This document shows, in pieces, positions 35,487 to 47,860 of a DNA stretch of 64,000 bases. The notes beneath the pieces were generated by a model. It worked only from the letters and a program-made list of their open reading frames with translations. It had not been told where the DNA came from and ran no database searches. Every line of letters begins with the position of its first letter. The stretch's first letter is position 1. This DNA comes from Epiperipatus broadwayi (lineage: Eukaryota; Onychophora; Udeonychophora; Euonychophora; Peripatidae), in contig JAQFVV010006216.1 of the NCBI GenBank assembly GCA_028023455.1, positions 5,350,877-5,414,876 on the forward strand. The letters run 5' to 3'. Position numbers and translations under genes: made by a program.

Positions 35487-36084
35487 ATATATATATTTGC
35501 TAATATAAATAAACAATCATAACACTTCTTTTATGCAGTTTATATAATACAATATTTTATTATATGACTTTAAGATAACTGACAGTTTTAGTTGTTCAAT
35601 AGTATTTTTCAGAGGATTTGTAATATATATACTTTATAAATAAATATTTAAATTGTCTTTTATTCCCTCTATACTTATTTTATGTATACATATCTGTAAT
35701 TTTCTTTTTAAAAAAAAAACAATAATAGTCATAAAGGAATTGCACTCGACACATGCATTGTAACAGTATAAAGGAAGAATATAATTTTAACTGTTAAAGA
35801 AAATCTAATATTTTATTTTTATTTTTTCTTATTACAATCATTTTATTTAATAAATGCTAGTAAAATAATAAATAGCAAATACTTTTTGTCATAATTTTTT
35901 CCCCCCATAACTTATAAATTAAGATTATGAGTGTTCCCAATTTGATTATTTAGATAAATTTTTTTAGTACTATTATAGTATGTGATCTATGCCAGATGGT
36001 GCTTTAGTAGCTAAAATTATGAAGAAGTTAATCCATAAAAAATTAAATGTGTATTTTTACTGACTCTACTAAACAATCTTTTAG
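35487..36084. other. intronic AT-rich stretch
   Basis: No feature recognised. Confidence 0.5.
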
Positions 36085-36440
36085 CAAGCCAGGCCATAAA
36101 CTAGAAACTAATCTGGAGATATTGGATGAGTAGGCACTAGAGATTTTGATGCACAAACCTTCTAGCATTCATTGATTGTTATGGCTTGCACTGGGTGTCA
36201 CTGCTGTATGGAGAGAGTTTTTATTGTTTTAACAACTTATGTAAGTGTAAGAAGGAGTGATCATGTGGTGATTTAGTGGATTAACACCAATCCTGACTAA
36301 AGTATGCTTATTAAAGAACCAAAGACAGCAAAATGTATAGATACTGAACTTGGATTCAGATCTGTATAATTATACAAGCAACTAAGTTTGGGTTGAAAAC
36401 TATTGTGTTTTCATTTTGTACTCATAGCTTTTGTTGTATT
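36085..36440 (+). repeat. ~450-bp repeat, left part of an interrupted array
   Basis: Matches 6802-7290: ctagaaactaatctgg, gatattggatgagtagg, gtatggagagagttttt, gtgatcatgtg, taacaccaatcctg and aactattgtgttttca. It crosses a unit boundary and then stops, resuming at 37277. Confidence 0.75.
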
Positions 36441-37276
36441 TTGTAAAAATATTATACAAGTTTGTGCACTCAAGAAAAACTAGAATTTATTAGAGAGATT
36501 TTTTTTACATCACGAACTGATAACTGATAAAAATTTAATTAAAGAATGGTGATCGATAAAATTCCAAGAGATATTTGCTGATTGCAAATATCTCTTAATA
36601 AGAGACTAAATTTGCCTTATATGGTAAAGCATTCCAAAGGCACAAATTAATTAGCTATAGTCATAAATACCTTACCTTATATGGAGAAGGGAATTATTTG
36701 TAGGAGTAATCAGAAAGCTATAAAAAGGGTACATAATAAGTACATAGACCATTCGAGTACATCTCCAATTGAATTTCCAGTTCAATTCCAGTGTAGCAGA
36801 GATCTAGTATCAGTGCTTCAGTTAATGTGCAGTGCTCAGTGGAAATGTGGTCATGGGCAATAGCTGAATAGGCCCACAGAGATTGGGAGACCATAGCCTA
36901 AGGAAACCATCTGGATAGCAGCTAAATGAAGAGTTAAATTTCCAGAGGTTTCAAGTGGTGTTACAGATGGACTGTTGCAGAGACAGAAGCTGTAAAAAGT
37001 TTATAGTCAGTCACAGTGCTATATTACGATGTGTTCATGTGCGACATATTCGTGGGCAGCTTAACTGGATTGGGGCCATGGTGTGTATAAACTGAGCCCA
37101 TTGGGAACTGTTTTTGTAGTAGCCAGTCTGAAAGTAAATCAAGGGAATTGAACATTAGTGACCTGTTGAGATATTGTTGTTACAGACTATTCGCAATTCA
37201 GATTATTATTTATTGTGTATTTATTCGCTGGTCACAAAGAATTAGTTGGGAACATAGCAGCTTTATAATTATAAAA
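36441..37276. other. ~835-bp sequence interrupting the 450-bp repeat
   Basis: This block splits a repeat whose halves lie at 36085-36440 and 37277-37495. It contains a perfect 13-bp hairpin, aagagatatttgc with loop tgatt, at 36566-36596. The 60-codon frame at 36681 has no motif. Probably an inserted element of unknown type. Confidence 0.55.
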
Positions 37277-37495
37277 GTAAAAGGTGGTTGTGGGAAGGTT
37301 GCATTAGAACCAAAAATCTAAGTGCAGTGCTTTCTGATCCAAGACTCTTCACTGTTGAAGTCCATAAGCTAGAAACTAGTCTCAGGATATGGATGAGTAA
37401 GCACTAGATAAAGATTTTGGTGCAAAATTTTCTAACATTCATTAATTACTATGGATTGATTGCACTAGGTGGCACTACTGTATGGAGAGAGTTGC
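37277..37495 (+). repeat. ~450-bp repeat, right part of the interrupted array
   Basis: Resumes with gttgcattagaacc and continues to ggcactactgtatggagaga, matching the end of the unit at 7100-7290. Confidence 0.75.
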
Positions 37496-39486
37496 TACTC
37501 TTTGTATTAATAGATTTTTTTTTTATTGGCATAAAATTAAAGATTTTGGCAAACATCTTATTTAACAAATCAGATCAAATGATTAAAACAAAAGAATATT
37601 TTATTTATCTATTGTTAATTTGCATTGCTGTTCTTCATATTATTTCATTAAGACTTAATGTGTCTATTGCCTTATACAGTATATTAGTATAGTAGTAATA
37701 TGATTGAGTTGAGAACTGAAGGAAACTATACTTTTAATGGTTGAATGTCATTTGACTTCTTTAACAATACTTTTTAATATATTTTTTTGATTTTATTTTG
37801 CTCAGTGTAAAATCAATTGTAACAATTTTTGTTCTCTTTTTATTTACCTGAATTAGATCTATTTATAAAATACTGACTACAATTATTTAACACTAATGCT
37901 TTGGTATTTGTTAGATGTTTTAGATTTTTGTACAATTTTATATAAAAACTTCTGAATCATTTCTTTTTGACTCTCATTTTTATTTAGTCTGATTTTTATC
38001 AGATAGCGAGAAGTCCTCTATTTATTTGTTTGTTAATTTCATCACTCTAAAATGATAAGCATTGCTATAATTTTACTATTATATTTCATTGTCTTGGCCT
38101 AATTGATTTTGAGTAATTCATTTTTTTATTATTATTGCCTTTATGCTAGCTTTTATAATATATGTATTTTTTTCTTTTTTCTCTCTATCTTTTCTATTAT
38201 TGCTTATATTAGTTTTTATATAATAGAATAATATTAAACTCTCATTTATGCAATGAACAAATTAATTCATAAAATTTTTAAAAAGTAAAGTAGATTTTAA
38301 CATATTCTATAATAACAAGTCTTTACTCTAGTAAAAATTATCAGCTGGATTAGAGAAATTTATAAAGATAATGCATTGTATTGAATAAAGAAGTATTAAA
38401 CAATTCCTATTTATAGTAATCCTATATTTACTGTAGTATTTATATTTTATTCAATAATTTGTAGAAATGTTTAATTATTGTTTAAACATGTTACTCTGTT
38501 AACTCACAACAACATATATAAAGAAGTTGAGTGGAATTCAATTTTTTCAAAATTATATTTTTTTCAGTTTTATCTTGAAGTGAAATTTGTATATACACAC
38601 ACACAAAAAAAAAAGGTTTTTTTTTTGTGATTAAGTGTTATAGTTTGTCACTCCTTAATCAAATAAATTGTCATTTTAAAAAAATAGTTTTTTTTGTCTT
38701 TCACATTTTCCAAGAATCTTAAGGAGCTATATTTCAATTCTGATAATTGATTTTATTGACTTTTTATATTTTCTAGTTTTACTGATTTGGTGTTGACTGT
38801 TGACCAATACTAGTTCAAATGTTTTTTAACCAATCTCTACCATTCTAAGATATGAGATGACTTTATAGATTTACCCATTTCAAAAATAAATGTGGGTGTG
38901 AGGAAATTTTTTTTTTTGCCTATATGATAAAAGGTAATATTATAATCTTTTTTAAGTGTTTGATTCTGGCATTCAATGCAATAACAATTGCAAGTTAATT
39001 CTGTATTGAATTTAAAATTTTATATATGTATATGTTATTGAGCTGAAAGTTCTCTGAAGAATATATGATTTCAATTCACATGTGACTAGAATCAAAAAGT
39101 AGCAAAATTGGATAAAGTGATTTATCAAATTTTGCCCTTTTGAAGCTGAATTAATTTTTTTAATTAGTCATATGTTTATAACTTTTGAATAGAATAAGGA
39201 ACAGTTTACATTTTATATGACATTTCAAGTTAATTCTGTTTTGTTTTGTTTTAATCTAATTCTTTTGTGGAAACTAACCATAATTTATGACAAAAGATGG
39301 TTTAACATATTAGTTGTAGAACATAACATTTAGATAGCATCATGAGTTATTATTTTCCATCAATTCATATCATGTTGAATATTAAATAATTTTGGAATGT
39401 GACATAATATTTAAACAAAAGTTTTCGGTTTGTTTATGTTTTCCTAACTTTCAAGAAAGGAGAGCAATTTTAAGTTATTTATATAT
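37496..39486. other. intronic AT-rich stretch
   Basis: No coding signal with a recognisable motif. A TACACACACACA run near 38592 and several T runs are present. Confidence 0.5.
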
Positions 39487-41440
39487 TGTACCGGACGAAA
39501 GATTTTGGTTTCGCATATACTGACCACAAGGGCCCTACTAATCCGAAAATTCGGCACTAGACATTTACTTTAAGGGTGGACAGGATATACGAACCTGAAT
39601 GCACCAGACTAAACTCAAGAAGAAACAAGAAATCTTAAATATTGTTTAGACAATTGAGAAATAAAAGCATTAAGACAAACGTCAGCCAAATTAAGTTTAA
39701 ACCAGTTGTAAATTTTATTAAAATCAGGACAATAGAATAAAGAAATCTAGCTATGAATAAAAAAGTTTGACTTAGATTTGATTATGCATATTTATCAGAG
39801 AGAGCACATGAGTACAGCAAACATGAAAACGTTAAATGCCTTGGAAATAAAATTTCTCTCACCTATAAATTTAAAAACAAAAATGGATTGGATAATATCT
39901 TCCTGCTGGCGAATTATAAAATTGCAAAGAACAGCAACTCTAGTTTCCTGATTCAGAGATATAGAAACAATTACGGTCTTGTAGGAAATCAACAAAACCA
40001 GTGCGGACAATTGATCAGTAGTTTATTAACTAATGATGTTATAATGCCACAGGGCTGCTGCATGTTATACTGCATTTAAAGCAAACATGGTTGATTTCAC
40101 ATACAAGACAAAAAAAAATATGATTATGATCTTTCGTAATCTAGAAAGAAATCTCTCATTTCAGAAAACCAGAACAATAAAGATGATAAACTGCCAGCCA
40201 AAAGATTTGAAGTTTGCAAGAACCGCAAACTAATCGTATTTAAAATTAATTATTTTACAATGAAAACTAAGGACAGGTAAGCAAATAAAAAAATTACAAA
40301 AATTGCCAAAGCACTTAGCAATTGTTAGTGCAATAAACAGAAGAAATATTAGGAATATAACGTATAATCTCACAACACACTCTCTGATAAGTAAAATAGA
40401 AAAGAAATTTGGACTCTTAAAACTAAGATTCCAATGGCTACTATAAATACAACAAAAAGCAAACAGAATATATGCTTTAAATATTTTAAATTTAATAAAC
40501 AAGTAATATAATAAAATAAGTTACTTTTAAGATTAAGCTGAAACTAAAAATTCTACCCTGGAAAGAATAAAGGAAACACGTTATCTCGAGGTATAAACTC
40601 AAAATGGCTGTCTTGCAGTGGCATATATAGCGTTCACTCCATAGCGAACTCCGGTGAAGACTTTAGGTTTCAGTTTTGTTGAGAAGGCATGAGGAAATGC
40701 TGGCTCAGTTTCTATATATGTTTTAAAGCATGTTTAGTGGGATGATTTGGTTTTGAGATCCGTCTTGAGTTGGTCTATCCAGACATAGTGAAAATTCTAT
40801 TGAGACAGTTCTTCCTTGAATATAGTTTTGTCATCTAAGCAATTATAAACACGCAGCAAGGCAAACAGTCTTTAAATTGGTGTACAAAAGTGGCCTCCAA
40901 CTAACTAGCAGTGGCAGTAATCATAGCTGATGAAATCTCCAGTCTACCATTCCCGGTTTCTTTTTAAACAAAAAAAAACTTATCTTTCCAAAACATTTTT
41001 TTTTTTTAATTAGTGGTTTTTTCACAGGGCAACCTTATCTCAGTCTTAATCCTAATTAAAGATTCTCTCCAGGGTAAATTTTATTTATAATTAATTCAAA
41101 ATATTTAAAAACAAGTCTCAACTTAGTAAAAAAAAAATAATTAGAAATTAATTATAATCAGAAAAAAAATGCAATTAAAAGTTTGTTTGCCATTAATCAC
41201 TCTGAAAAAAAAAAAACCAACAGTAAAAGAAAACTATCTTAAAATTAAAATCTATTTAAAAAAAAATAGAAATGACCAAATTTTAAAGAATTAAGTATGT
41301 GTGTCATTACACGTACTTTTATAAACAAACTTTTATATAGCTTTCTTTTTAAAATTTAATAAAACCAAAAATTGGTTTTATTATTATTATTATTTTTTAA
41401 AGTGACGTTTGACAGGGATAAACTATCTGGCTCAATATAT
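39487..41440. mobile_element. long dispersed repeat A, copy 2
   Basis: Starts TGTACCGGACG directly after a tatat stretch and matches 27085-28960 from about 39625 on. The left 140 bases have no match in the other copy. The right border is approximate. No coding potential. Length and TGTA start would fit an LTR. Confidence 0.65.
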
Positions 41441-42594
41441 AAAGCATTTTTCAAATCCATATATATCAAAAATAACTGTGAAGAATCCTATACAAATCTA
41501 ATTTTAAATTATAAAAGAGAGCTGTGTTTTGCTTTATTTTAAAGAATGTTTTAATTGTAAGAATTTTGTTCTTCTATATAGGGTTATCACATTTTAAAAT
41601 AAAGTGTAATCTTTTTTATGTTACACAAGGACCTATCTTAGGTTAGCTGTCTTAAAAGAATTTAAATTAATATCTCTTGCATTTTTCATGAGTACTGGGG
41701 TTTTTTTAAATTAAATTTTAAAACAATTTGAGATCACTTTGTCAAATTTTATTTATTTTCGAGCTAAATCTTTATATATGTGGTTAAGAAATGTTATCTA
41801 TTTATAATTATTTAATTAAAAAACTTAGCGGAGTAACCAGTCTAAGTTAACTGCCCCAGGCTAAGAGTGAAAGTAAAACTATCAGACTATTTAATATACA
41901 TTGTATATATCATCTCCTTATTAAATTATTTATAGTTTTTTCTTCTTTTTTTTTACATTTTATTTTTATTTCATTTTTTGCAATCATTCATATATATAAT
42001 TGTATTTAATTATATAATTTACCTTATTAATGTTTCTATTAATATTTTAATAACAGAATCTGAGGTATTTAAATTAGTTATATTTAAGGGTTGTTGTTTT
42101 TTTAATAAATTTAATTATATTAAAGTATATTTTATATATATTTAATATTAATTTAGTAATTTATAGAAGAGAATAATATCTTCATTTAATTGATCAACTG
42201 TCTAAACATTTATAAAATATATTTTACTATATTAAGCCTCAACATATTTGATTACATCTTACTTAAATTGTGTGCATTGATTGAGTTGTGTGGGGATGTT
42301 CTTCAAATATGAAACTTATAAATTTAAAGTATTTTATTATACAGAACCAAGTGTTATGGCTTATTATTTTAATTTTTAAAATAACATAATATTTTTAATA
42401 TTAAATAAGCAATTTTAAGATTTAATAAGAAAATAAATTTAATCAAGCATGTTTTTTTGTTTCTTGGATGCCAAGCTCTGTATCATTTATAAGTATATAA
42501 TTTATTTTATTAGATTCATTATTCATTTTTATAATTATAGTAATTAATATTTTAAAAAATATTTAAACTTTATAATGAATTGTTTGCATTCCAG
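41441..42594. other. DNAJC16: end of the 21.8-kb DNAJC16 intron
   Basis: Extremely AT-rich, no repeat partner seen. The acceptor at 42593-42594 follows tgcattccag. Confidence 0.6.
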
Positions 42595-42728
42595 AGCATA
42601 TGAAAACACTATTCTTCCCAAAAGTGCACGCAAACCCTATTTGATTTTGATTTATTCTGATTGGTGTTTTGGGTGTCTGCAAGCGGAACCTGTATGGGAA
42701 CGCATTACTTTAGATATGGAGCCACTAG
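42595..42728 (+). CDS. DNAJC16: DNAJC16 exon: thioredoxin-like active site
   Basis: The AG acceptor at 42593-42594 and donor gttttg at 42729 give an exon that enters in phase 2 and leaves in phase 1. It encodes KPYLILIYSDWCFGCLQAEP and continues VWERITLDMEPLG, the first strand and helix of a thioredoxin fold with the CxxC site reading CFGC. In vertebrate DNAJC16 the corresponding site is also a WCFxC type. Two Cys are kept, so a redox or disulphide-exchange role is possible, but activity is not shown for the family member here. The donor is a weak match (gttttg), followed by a long T run. Confidence 0.92.
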
Positions 42729-43206
42729 GTTTTGTTTTTTTTTATTTAATAATAATTAATAGAAATATATATTTATTATTATTACTTTTAAATTATTTTT
42801 ATAGCTTTTTATTATTATTTTATGTATTGTTATTATATGAGTTTTGTTCTTAAATTTATATAATTTATTATTAGTATCAGGGTGTTGTTTTTTTGTTTTT
42901 TACGTTAAATGTACATTTAACATATTTTAATTATTTTCTTATTTATTTAAATATCCTATTTTTACAATAATATTTACTTGCAATATTTTAGTATATATAA
43001 TTAAAAGTATCCAAATTTTTGTCAAAAGTATTAATTTCTATTATTATTATATAAATTATTTACAATTTATTCTTAAATATAGCCTTTAAGATATTTTAAA
43101 TCAACATTCAGTAAAATAAAAAAATTGACTTATTCTTAAAAAAAAAAAAATCAAAAATTTCAATAGCACCTTCTCAAAATCTAATGAAAATTCATTTTAT
43201 TTTTAG
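42729..43206 (+). other. DNAJC16: DNAJC16 intron
   Basis: A 478-bp AT-rich intron without further features; acceptor ttatttttag. Confidence 0.8.
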
Positions 43207-44305
43207 GCATTGGTATTGGTACAGTAAATGCTCAGCAAGAAAGTGGTTTGGTGCATAAGTTGGGAATCCGAAATCTTCCTGCTGTCTTTGGCATTATTGA
43301 TGAACGTGTCGTCCATTATAAAAATTCAATTAGTGTAATGAAATTGATTGAGTTTACTAAGAGTATGTTTCCTTTTAATACGATAACCAAAATTAATAAT
43401 GAAAATTATGAGCAGTTTCTTAATGAATGGCATGACAATAAGATTCGAGTATTATTTTTTAGCAAGCTTTCAACTCCACGCCTGCGTTATTTGGTAGTGT
43501 CATATATTTATCACTTTTATGCAGCATTTGGTTATGTTTTATTAGGAATGCCTGATACTGAAATAATACGTCAAAGGTATGGAGTAAATCCTGATGTTGA
43601 AACATTACTTATTTTTAAAGAAAATATAAATAGCCCAGTAGCTACATTATCAATGCAAGAGATGCCACCAAGTGCTTTACATGAAATTATTGAATCTAAT
43701 AAATTTTTGTTGTTGCCTCGCTTATCATCTCAGGTATTTTTTGATGAACTCTGTCCTCCAGAACCAGTGAAACTACGAAAAAGATTGTGTGTGGTTCTTA
43801 TAACTAATAATATTCCTGATCATGATCCTTATCGCAATTCCCTTCGTCGTTATATCATGAAACATCCTTATAATACTGAACGTATTCATTTTACTTACAT
43901 CTATAGAGATAAACAAAAACAGTTTGCAACATCATTAATTGGTGGGGAACAAGTCACAAATGAGTCAGCTCTTAGTATTGCAATAATATGGCGAACAGAC
44001 AAAAATAGCATGAAATACGATTGGTTGCAAGATGGTTGGTCTTCTGAAGAAATGAAAGAAGATAGATTAAAACCAGTTCTTCAGCGTTTACTTCGAAGTG
44101 AAGAAATACTATCATTTGATGCTGTTCTACCAGATCTTATTGATGAACATGCTCAAGGTTTTATTGGTAAAGTAATTACAAAGATAGCACTTTTGCGAGA
44201 TTATATTATGGAAAATTTTACACGAGAAGAAGCATTACCACTGATATCTGTGCTAGTGACTGTTGCTGTTATTGTGATTGCTGGCTATGTCATGGCTTAT
44301 TTAGT
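43207..44305 (+). CDS. DNAJC16: DNAJC16 main exon: thioredoxin-like repeats and membrane segment
   Basis: This 1,099-bp exon enters in phase 1 (completing a Gly codon) and leaves in phase 2 at donor gtaagt. It completes the first thioredoxin fold (IGIGTVNAQ, then the cis-Pro loop IRNLPAVFGI), and continues through further thioredoxin-like units: KIRVLFFSKL with FGYVLLGMPDTE, and a third beginning RLCVVLITNN. Near the end DAVLPDLIDEH is a strongly conserved DNAJC16 signature, followed by the membrane span LPLISVLVTVAVIVIAGYVM (about 44238-44297). The Met at 43248 is internal, not a start. Length and order agree with vertebrate DNAJC16. No internal stop, so the gene looks intact here. Confidence 0.95.
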
Positions 44306-44698
44306 GTAAGTTATTTTTTATTTCAAAAAGTCTTTGTGTGTACTTAAAATTTATTATAATAAATATTTTAAAATGATGTTAAAGATTTGATGTTCAATAA
44401 ATATATGGTAAATGAATGTGAAAAGTGTAATATTTAATAACATAAAAAATGTTATGTACATATTAGGAATGATTGTTGCATTTGTAATCAGAAGTATTTT
44501 TTTTAAAAAATTAAAGGATTTGTCATGATGTTATGCGCATGATCATGGTACAACTTTATTTAAATTGTCTTATCAAATCATTATATTTGCATGTAATGAG
44601 AAATTTTATGTATAAATACATTTTTTCATTTCATTAGTTATTTTGCTACTTGTTTTATTCATGACATTTTTGTAATCTGATTTTTTTTTTTATTGTAG
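44306..44698 (+). other. DNAJC16: DNAJC16 intron
   Basis: A 393-bp intron; acceptor is a long T run followed by attgtag. Confidence 0.85.
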
Positions 44699-44764
44699 AA
44701 AACTTGAAGAAGAAAGCATTAAGGCAAAAAATTTGCCAAACCCTGCTAAGCCCCCACCTAAAAA
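44699..44764 (+). CDS. DNAJC16: DNAJC16 exon: short charged, proline-rich linker
   Basis: The exon enters in phase 2, completing a Val codon, and reads KLEEESIKAKNLPNPAK then PPPK. It ends at donor gtaggt, two bases into a Lys codon, which the exon at 59904 completes. If this donor were not used, the reading would stop at the TAG at 44766-44768. The charged linker after the membrane span matches the position of the Glu/Lys-rich linker of vertebrate DNAJC16. Because the next exon fits in phase and homology, splicing is favoured over a stop. Confidence 0.8.
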
Positions 44765-46734
44765 GTAGGTTTAGCTATTTGATTATAATATTCGTTTTTG
44801 TTTTTTTAAGTAAATTAAAAATATAATCATTGATTCTTTTTGCAATTGAATTTTTGGAGAGTAGCTGATTTAGTTTCAAAGTAATGAAGTTATATACTTC
44901 ATATATGAAATACATTCTTTAGTAAGAAAAATTTAATATTATGTTTAAAATAAAAAAAGTACAAACAATCAAAAAAATCTAAATAAAACATTTATTAATG
45001 GCATGATTAATTTTAAAATAATTAAGATATGAGTTTTATAGATATAGATATCTTTAACATTAAAAATAATAAACTGTAACATACTACATGCTTCCACTTT
45101 TATGATAACTACTTATTGTGAACATGTTTTGTGAGTCACTGTGATGCACATGCTTATATGAATACTGCTTCATAATTAAATAAGAAATTACTAAGCTACA
45201 TATAATGTTGTAAAACGTGTTATTGTTGTATCATTCCTACTGAATGTTCACCTTGATCTGACAATTAACATGTTGCATAACAAAAGTAAAATTATAAGTA
45301 ATAAATATACTTAAATAAATACAAGACTAAATATATGCAATTACAAAACTTTAAATATTTCCATAATTGTCTCAAATACTATTACTTCTTACCACTTATA
45401 TAAATTGTAAAAAAAATATTATATTAAAAAATATTTGCATTTAAATTATTTTTTTCTTTATGTCATCTATCTTTCAATGTAATGACTTTTGTCCAGAAAG
45501 CAAAATATGATATTAAGGAAAAAAATTAAGTCAATCATCTTTTTATAATTAGCTCATAATGATAAATATTGAAGTTTTTTATGTTTTAGTATATTTGAAA
45601 CTGTTGTGTTTTTGCTCGATTCACAAAGTAATAAATAATTTTTTTTAAAATTTTTCATATGTCTAATGACAAAATCATAAAAGAAATTGTCATATTGTGC
45701 AAGAAATTACTGCAATTGCAAGTTTTATTAATTCAAAATTATTTTTAGAATTATACTTATGATATTAAAACATAACCAATAATATTTAATCAAACAATAC
45801 TTTGCATTATAAAAAATCAAAGGCTCTGAACAAAGAGCAGTGCTTTTGAACCATCTTATGTAAAATTCAGATTGATAGTTGTTATATACACAATCACATT
45901 AACAAATATATAAATATAATAGATAAACTTATCAAAATAAACATAAATATTGTGGTCATTATCTTTATAGTATGAAAAATTTCAGACAGTTATTGAATCC
46001 AGAGATGAATTATCATCTTATGAAAGGATTAAAATAAAAATTTTAGAAGAAATTGAAGGAAGAACAATAATACTAGTAAGTCAATGGAAGATGCATTCTT
46101 TAATAAAAATAAAGGATATATCATATCACCATAATTATAAGTCTTATTCTATTTTGATCAAAATAATTTTCAAGTACTAAGTAGTCTAAAAATAGTTCCA
46201 TGGGAGAATCTTTTTCATCTTATATATTATAAAATTAGGTGATTCAGTATAGCATTTTGATTATGTACGTAACATATATATTTCAACAAATTATTATTGT
46301 TAAATTCATACAAAATGAGATATAAATTTTACTGAAACTTCCATTTAAAAACTACACTACATGTATAAATGGTTTAATTTTCTAAAATGAACAATTGATC
46401 TAGAAAATCATATTAAAATAATAAAAAATTTAGTGATATTTTTGAAAAATATATTCTATTATGAAAAGGAAAAATCATATTAAAGTCAAGGAATCAAAAT
46501 GAAACTTGAAAATCAAAACTAACATTTGAAAATATAGATATTTGTGCAGCAAGTAAAATTATTAATTGGCATTTAAACCTTGATACACATAAATAAAGCA
46601 AATTTAAAAATAATATTAAAGTAACATATTAAAAGGACTAATCCAAAAAAAATTAACTTGACTACTTTTTCATCAAGTGTTGAACTTGAACTAGTAATAC
46701 TACTGAAAATAATACATTCATATTTTTATAAGCT
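44765..46734 (+). other. DNAJC16: start of the 15.1-kb DNAJC16 intron
   Basis: AT-rich, no repeat partner or coding motif recognised. Confidence 0.5.
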
Positions 46735-46950
46735 GATGAGAACTGACTCACAGAGGCAAAACTCTTCATACAGTAGTGCCACTTAATGCAAGCCAGAGTA
46801 ATCAATAATTGCAGGAAGATTTGTGCTTAAAATCCTTATTTAGTGCCTACTCATCCAATAACCCCAGACTATAGTGGCGCTATTGTGTATAGAGTTTTGC
46901 CTCCATGAAAAACAGCTTATATAAGCATAAAGATAGATCTTCATGTAATG
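46735..46950 (-). repeat. ~450-bp repeat fragment with an internal flip
   Basis: The block ggcaaaactcttcatacagtagtgcc and the following ccagagtaatcaat and gtgcctactcatccaata match 6097-6801. At about 46875 the sequence turns into the opposite orientation (tagtggcgctattgtgta), so this fragment is again arranged head to head. Confidence 0.7.
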
Positions 46951-47608
46951 TTTGATGGAAAACTGTCTCATTTATATATTAAATATTTTGTAAATGAATA
47001 CAATAGATTTTTTTTTTTTTTTAGAGTAAATAATATGTCCACATAATCATAATTACAAATCTGAATTTTGTACTAAATAGTTTTTTTTTTTTAAAGTATG
47101 CAATATGAAATTCACTTTATGAGTGAACCACACATTTTATGAAATTATATCTTCCAATTAACATTTTATGCAAACTATCTTGACAACAGAATTTTGTCAA
47201 GAATCATAAATAATGAAATGCATTATGTGTTTTTTGATTCCAAAACTTATTTTTTAGAAGAGAAAATTTAATGATAAATTTTTACAAAGAATATTGGTGG
47301 GTTGTTTGGAAATTACAAAAGCCTTTAGGATTTGGATATCATTTATAAATAGATTTGAAGTGACAAATGATAGTGAAATTATCAAAAATATATGTTGAAA
47401 AAGTTGCTTCATAATGAATATGACTATAATATAGAAAATAAATAAAAACCTAAGGCACTGTGATATAATTGTATCAAAAATATTTTCCAAATGGTGTATA
47501 TTAGAAAATTATTTAGTTTTTCTTACCTAATAATTATGAATGTATATCACAACAAATTAATACTCTTAAAAAAATCCCTGTTGATATTGACAATCTTAAT
47601 AAAATTTA
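46951..47608. other. intronic AT-rich stretch
   Basis: T runs at 47010 and 47080; no gene. Confidence 0.5.
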
Positions 47609-47860
47609 ATGGCTACTATATATCAACAAATAAAGATTGAGTATAAAAGAGAAAGCTCCGAGAATTTCCTCAAAATGAATGAGAACTATGAGAAAAAATC
47701 TCATCTAATAAATTATACAAATTTAGTAAATAAAAATGAAGCGTTCAACATTATTGATTTAGAAATAATTTTTAAAAGAAATTACAAATCCATTGATGAA
47801 TTAGAAAACAAATTCATACAAAATTATTGTGAACTCATCATAGAAAGTCTGGATTGCTAA
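47609..47860 (+). CDS. unidentified 83-residue lysine/glutamate-rich open frame
   Basis: Begins MATIYQQIKIEYKRESS and is charged and probably helical (ENYEKKSHL, DELENKFIQ). After the stop at 47858, similar charged reading continues in pieces to about 48560 (KLVEAEDKILTF, RKEIKVISRL). No family recognised. Such A-rich DNA gives Lys/Asn/Glu-rich frames by chance, so this may not be a gene; a decayed coiled-coil or gag pseudogene is the alternative. Confidence 0.2.
   Translation: MATIYQQIKIEYKRESSENFLKMNENYEKKSHLINYTNLVNKNEAFNIIDLEIIFKRNYKSIDELENKFIQNYCELIIESLDC

Noticed and set aside
43248-44309. The 353-residue open frame taken as a complete gene starting at ATG 43248
   Set aside because: Homology and splice phase extend upstream to 43207 and into the exon at 42595; the Met is internal and the end is a splice donor, not the stop at 44307.
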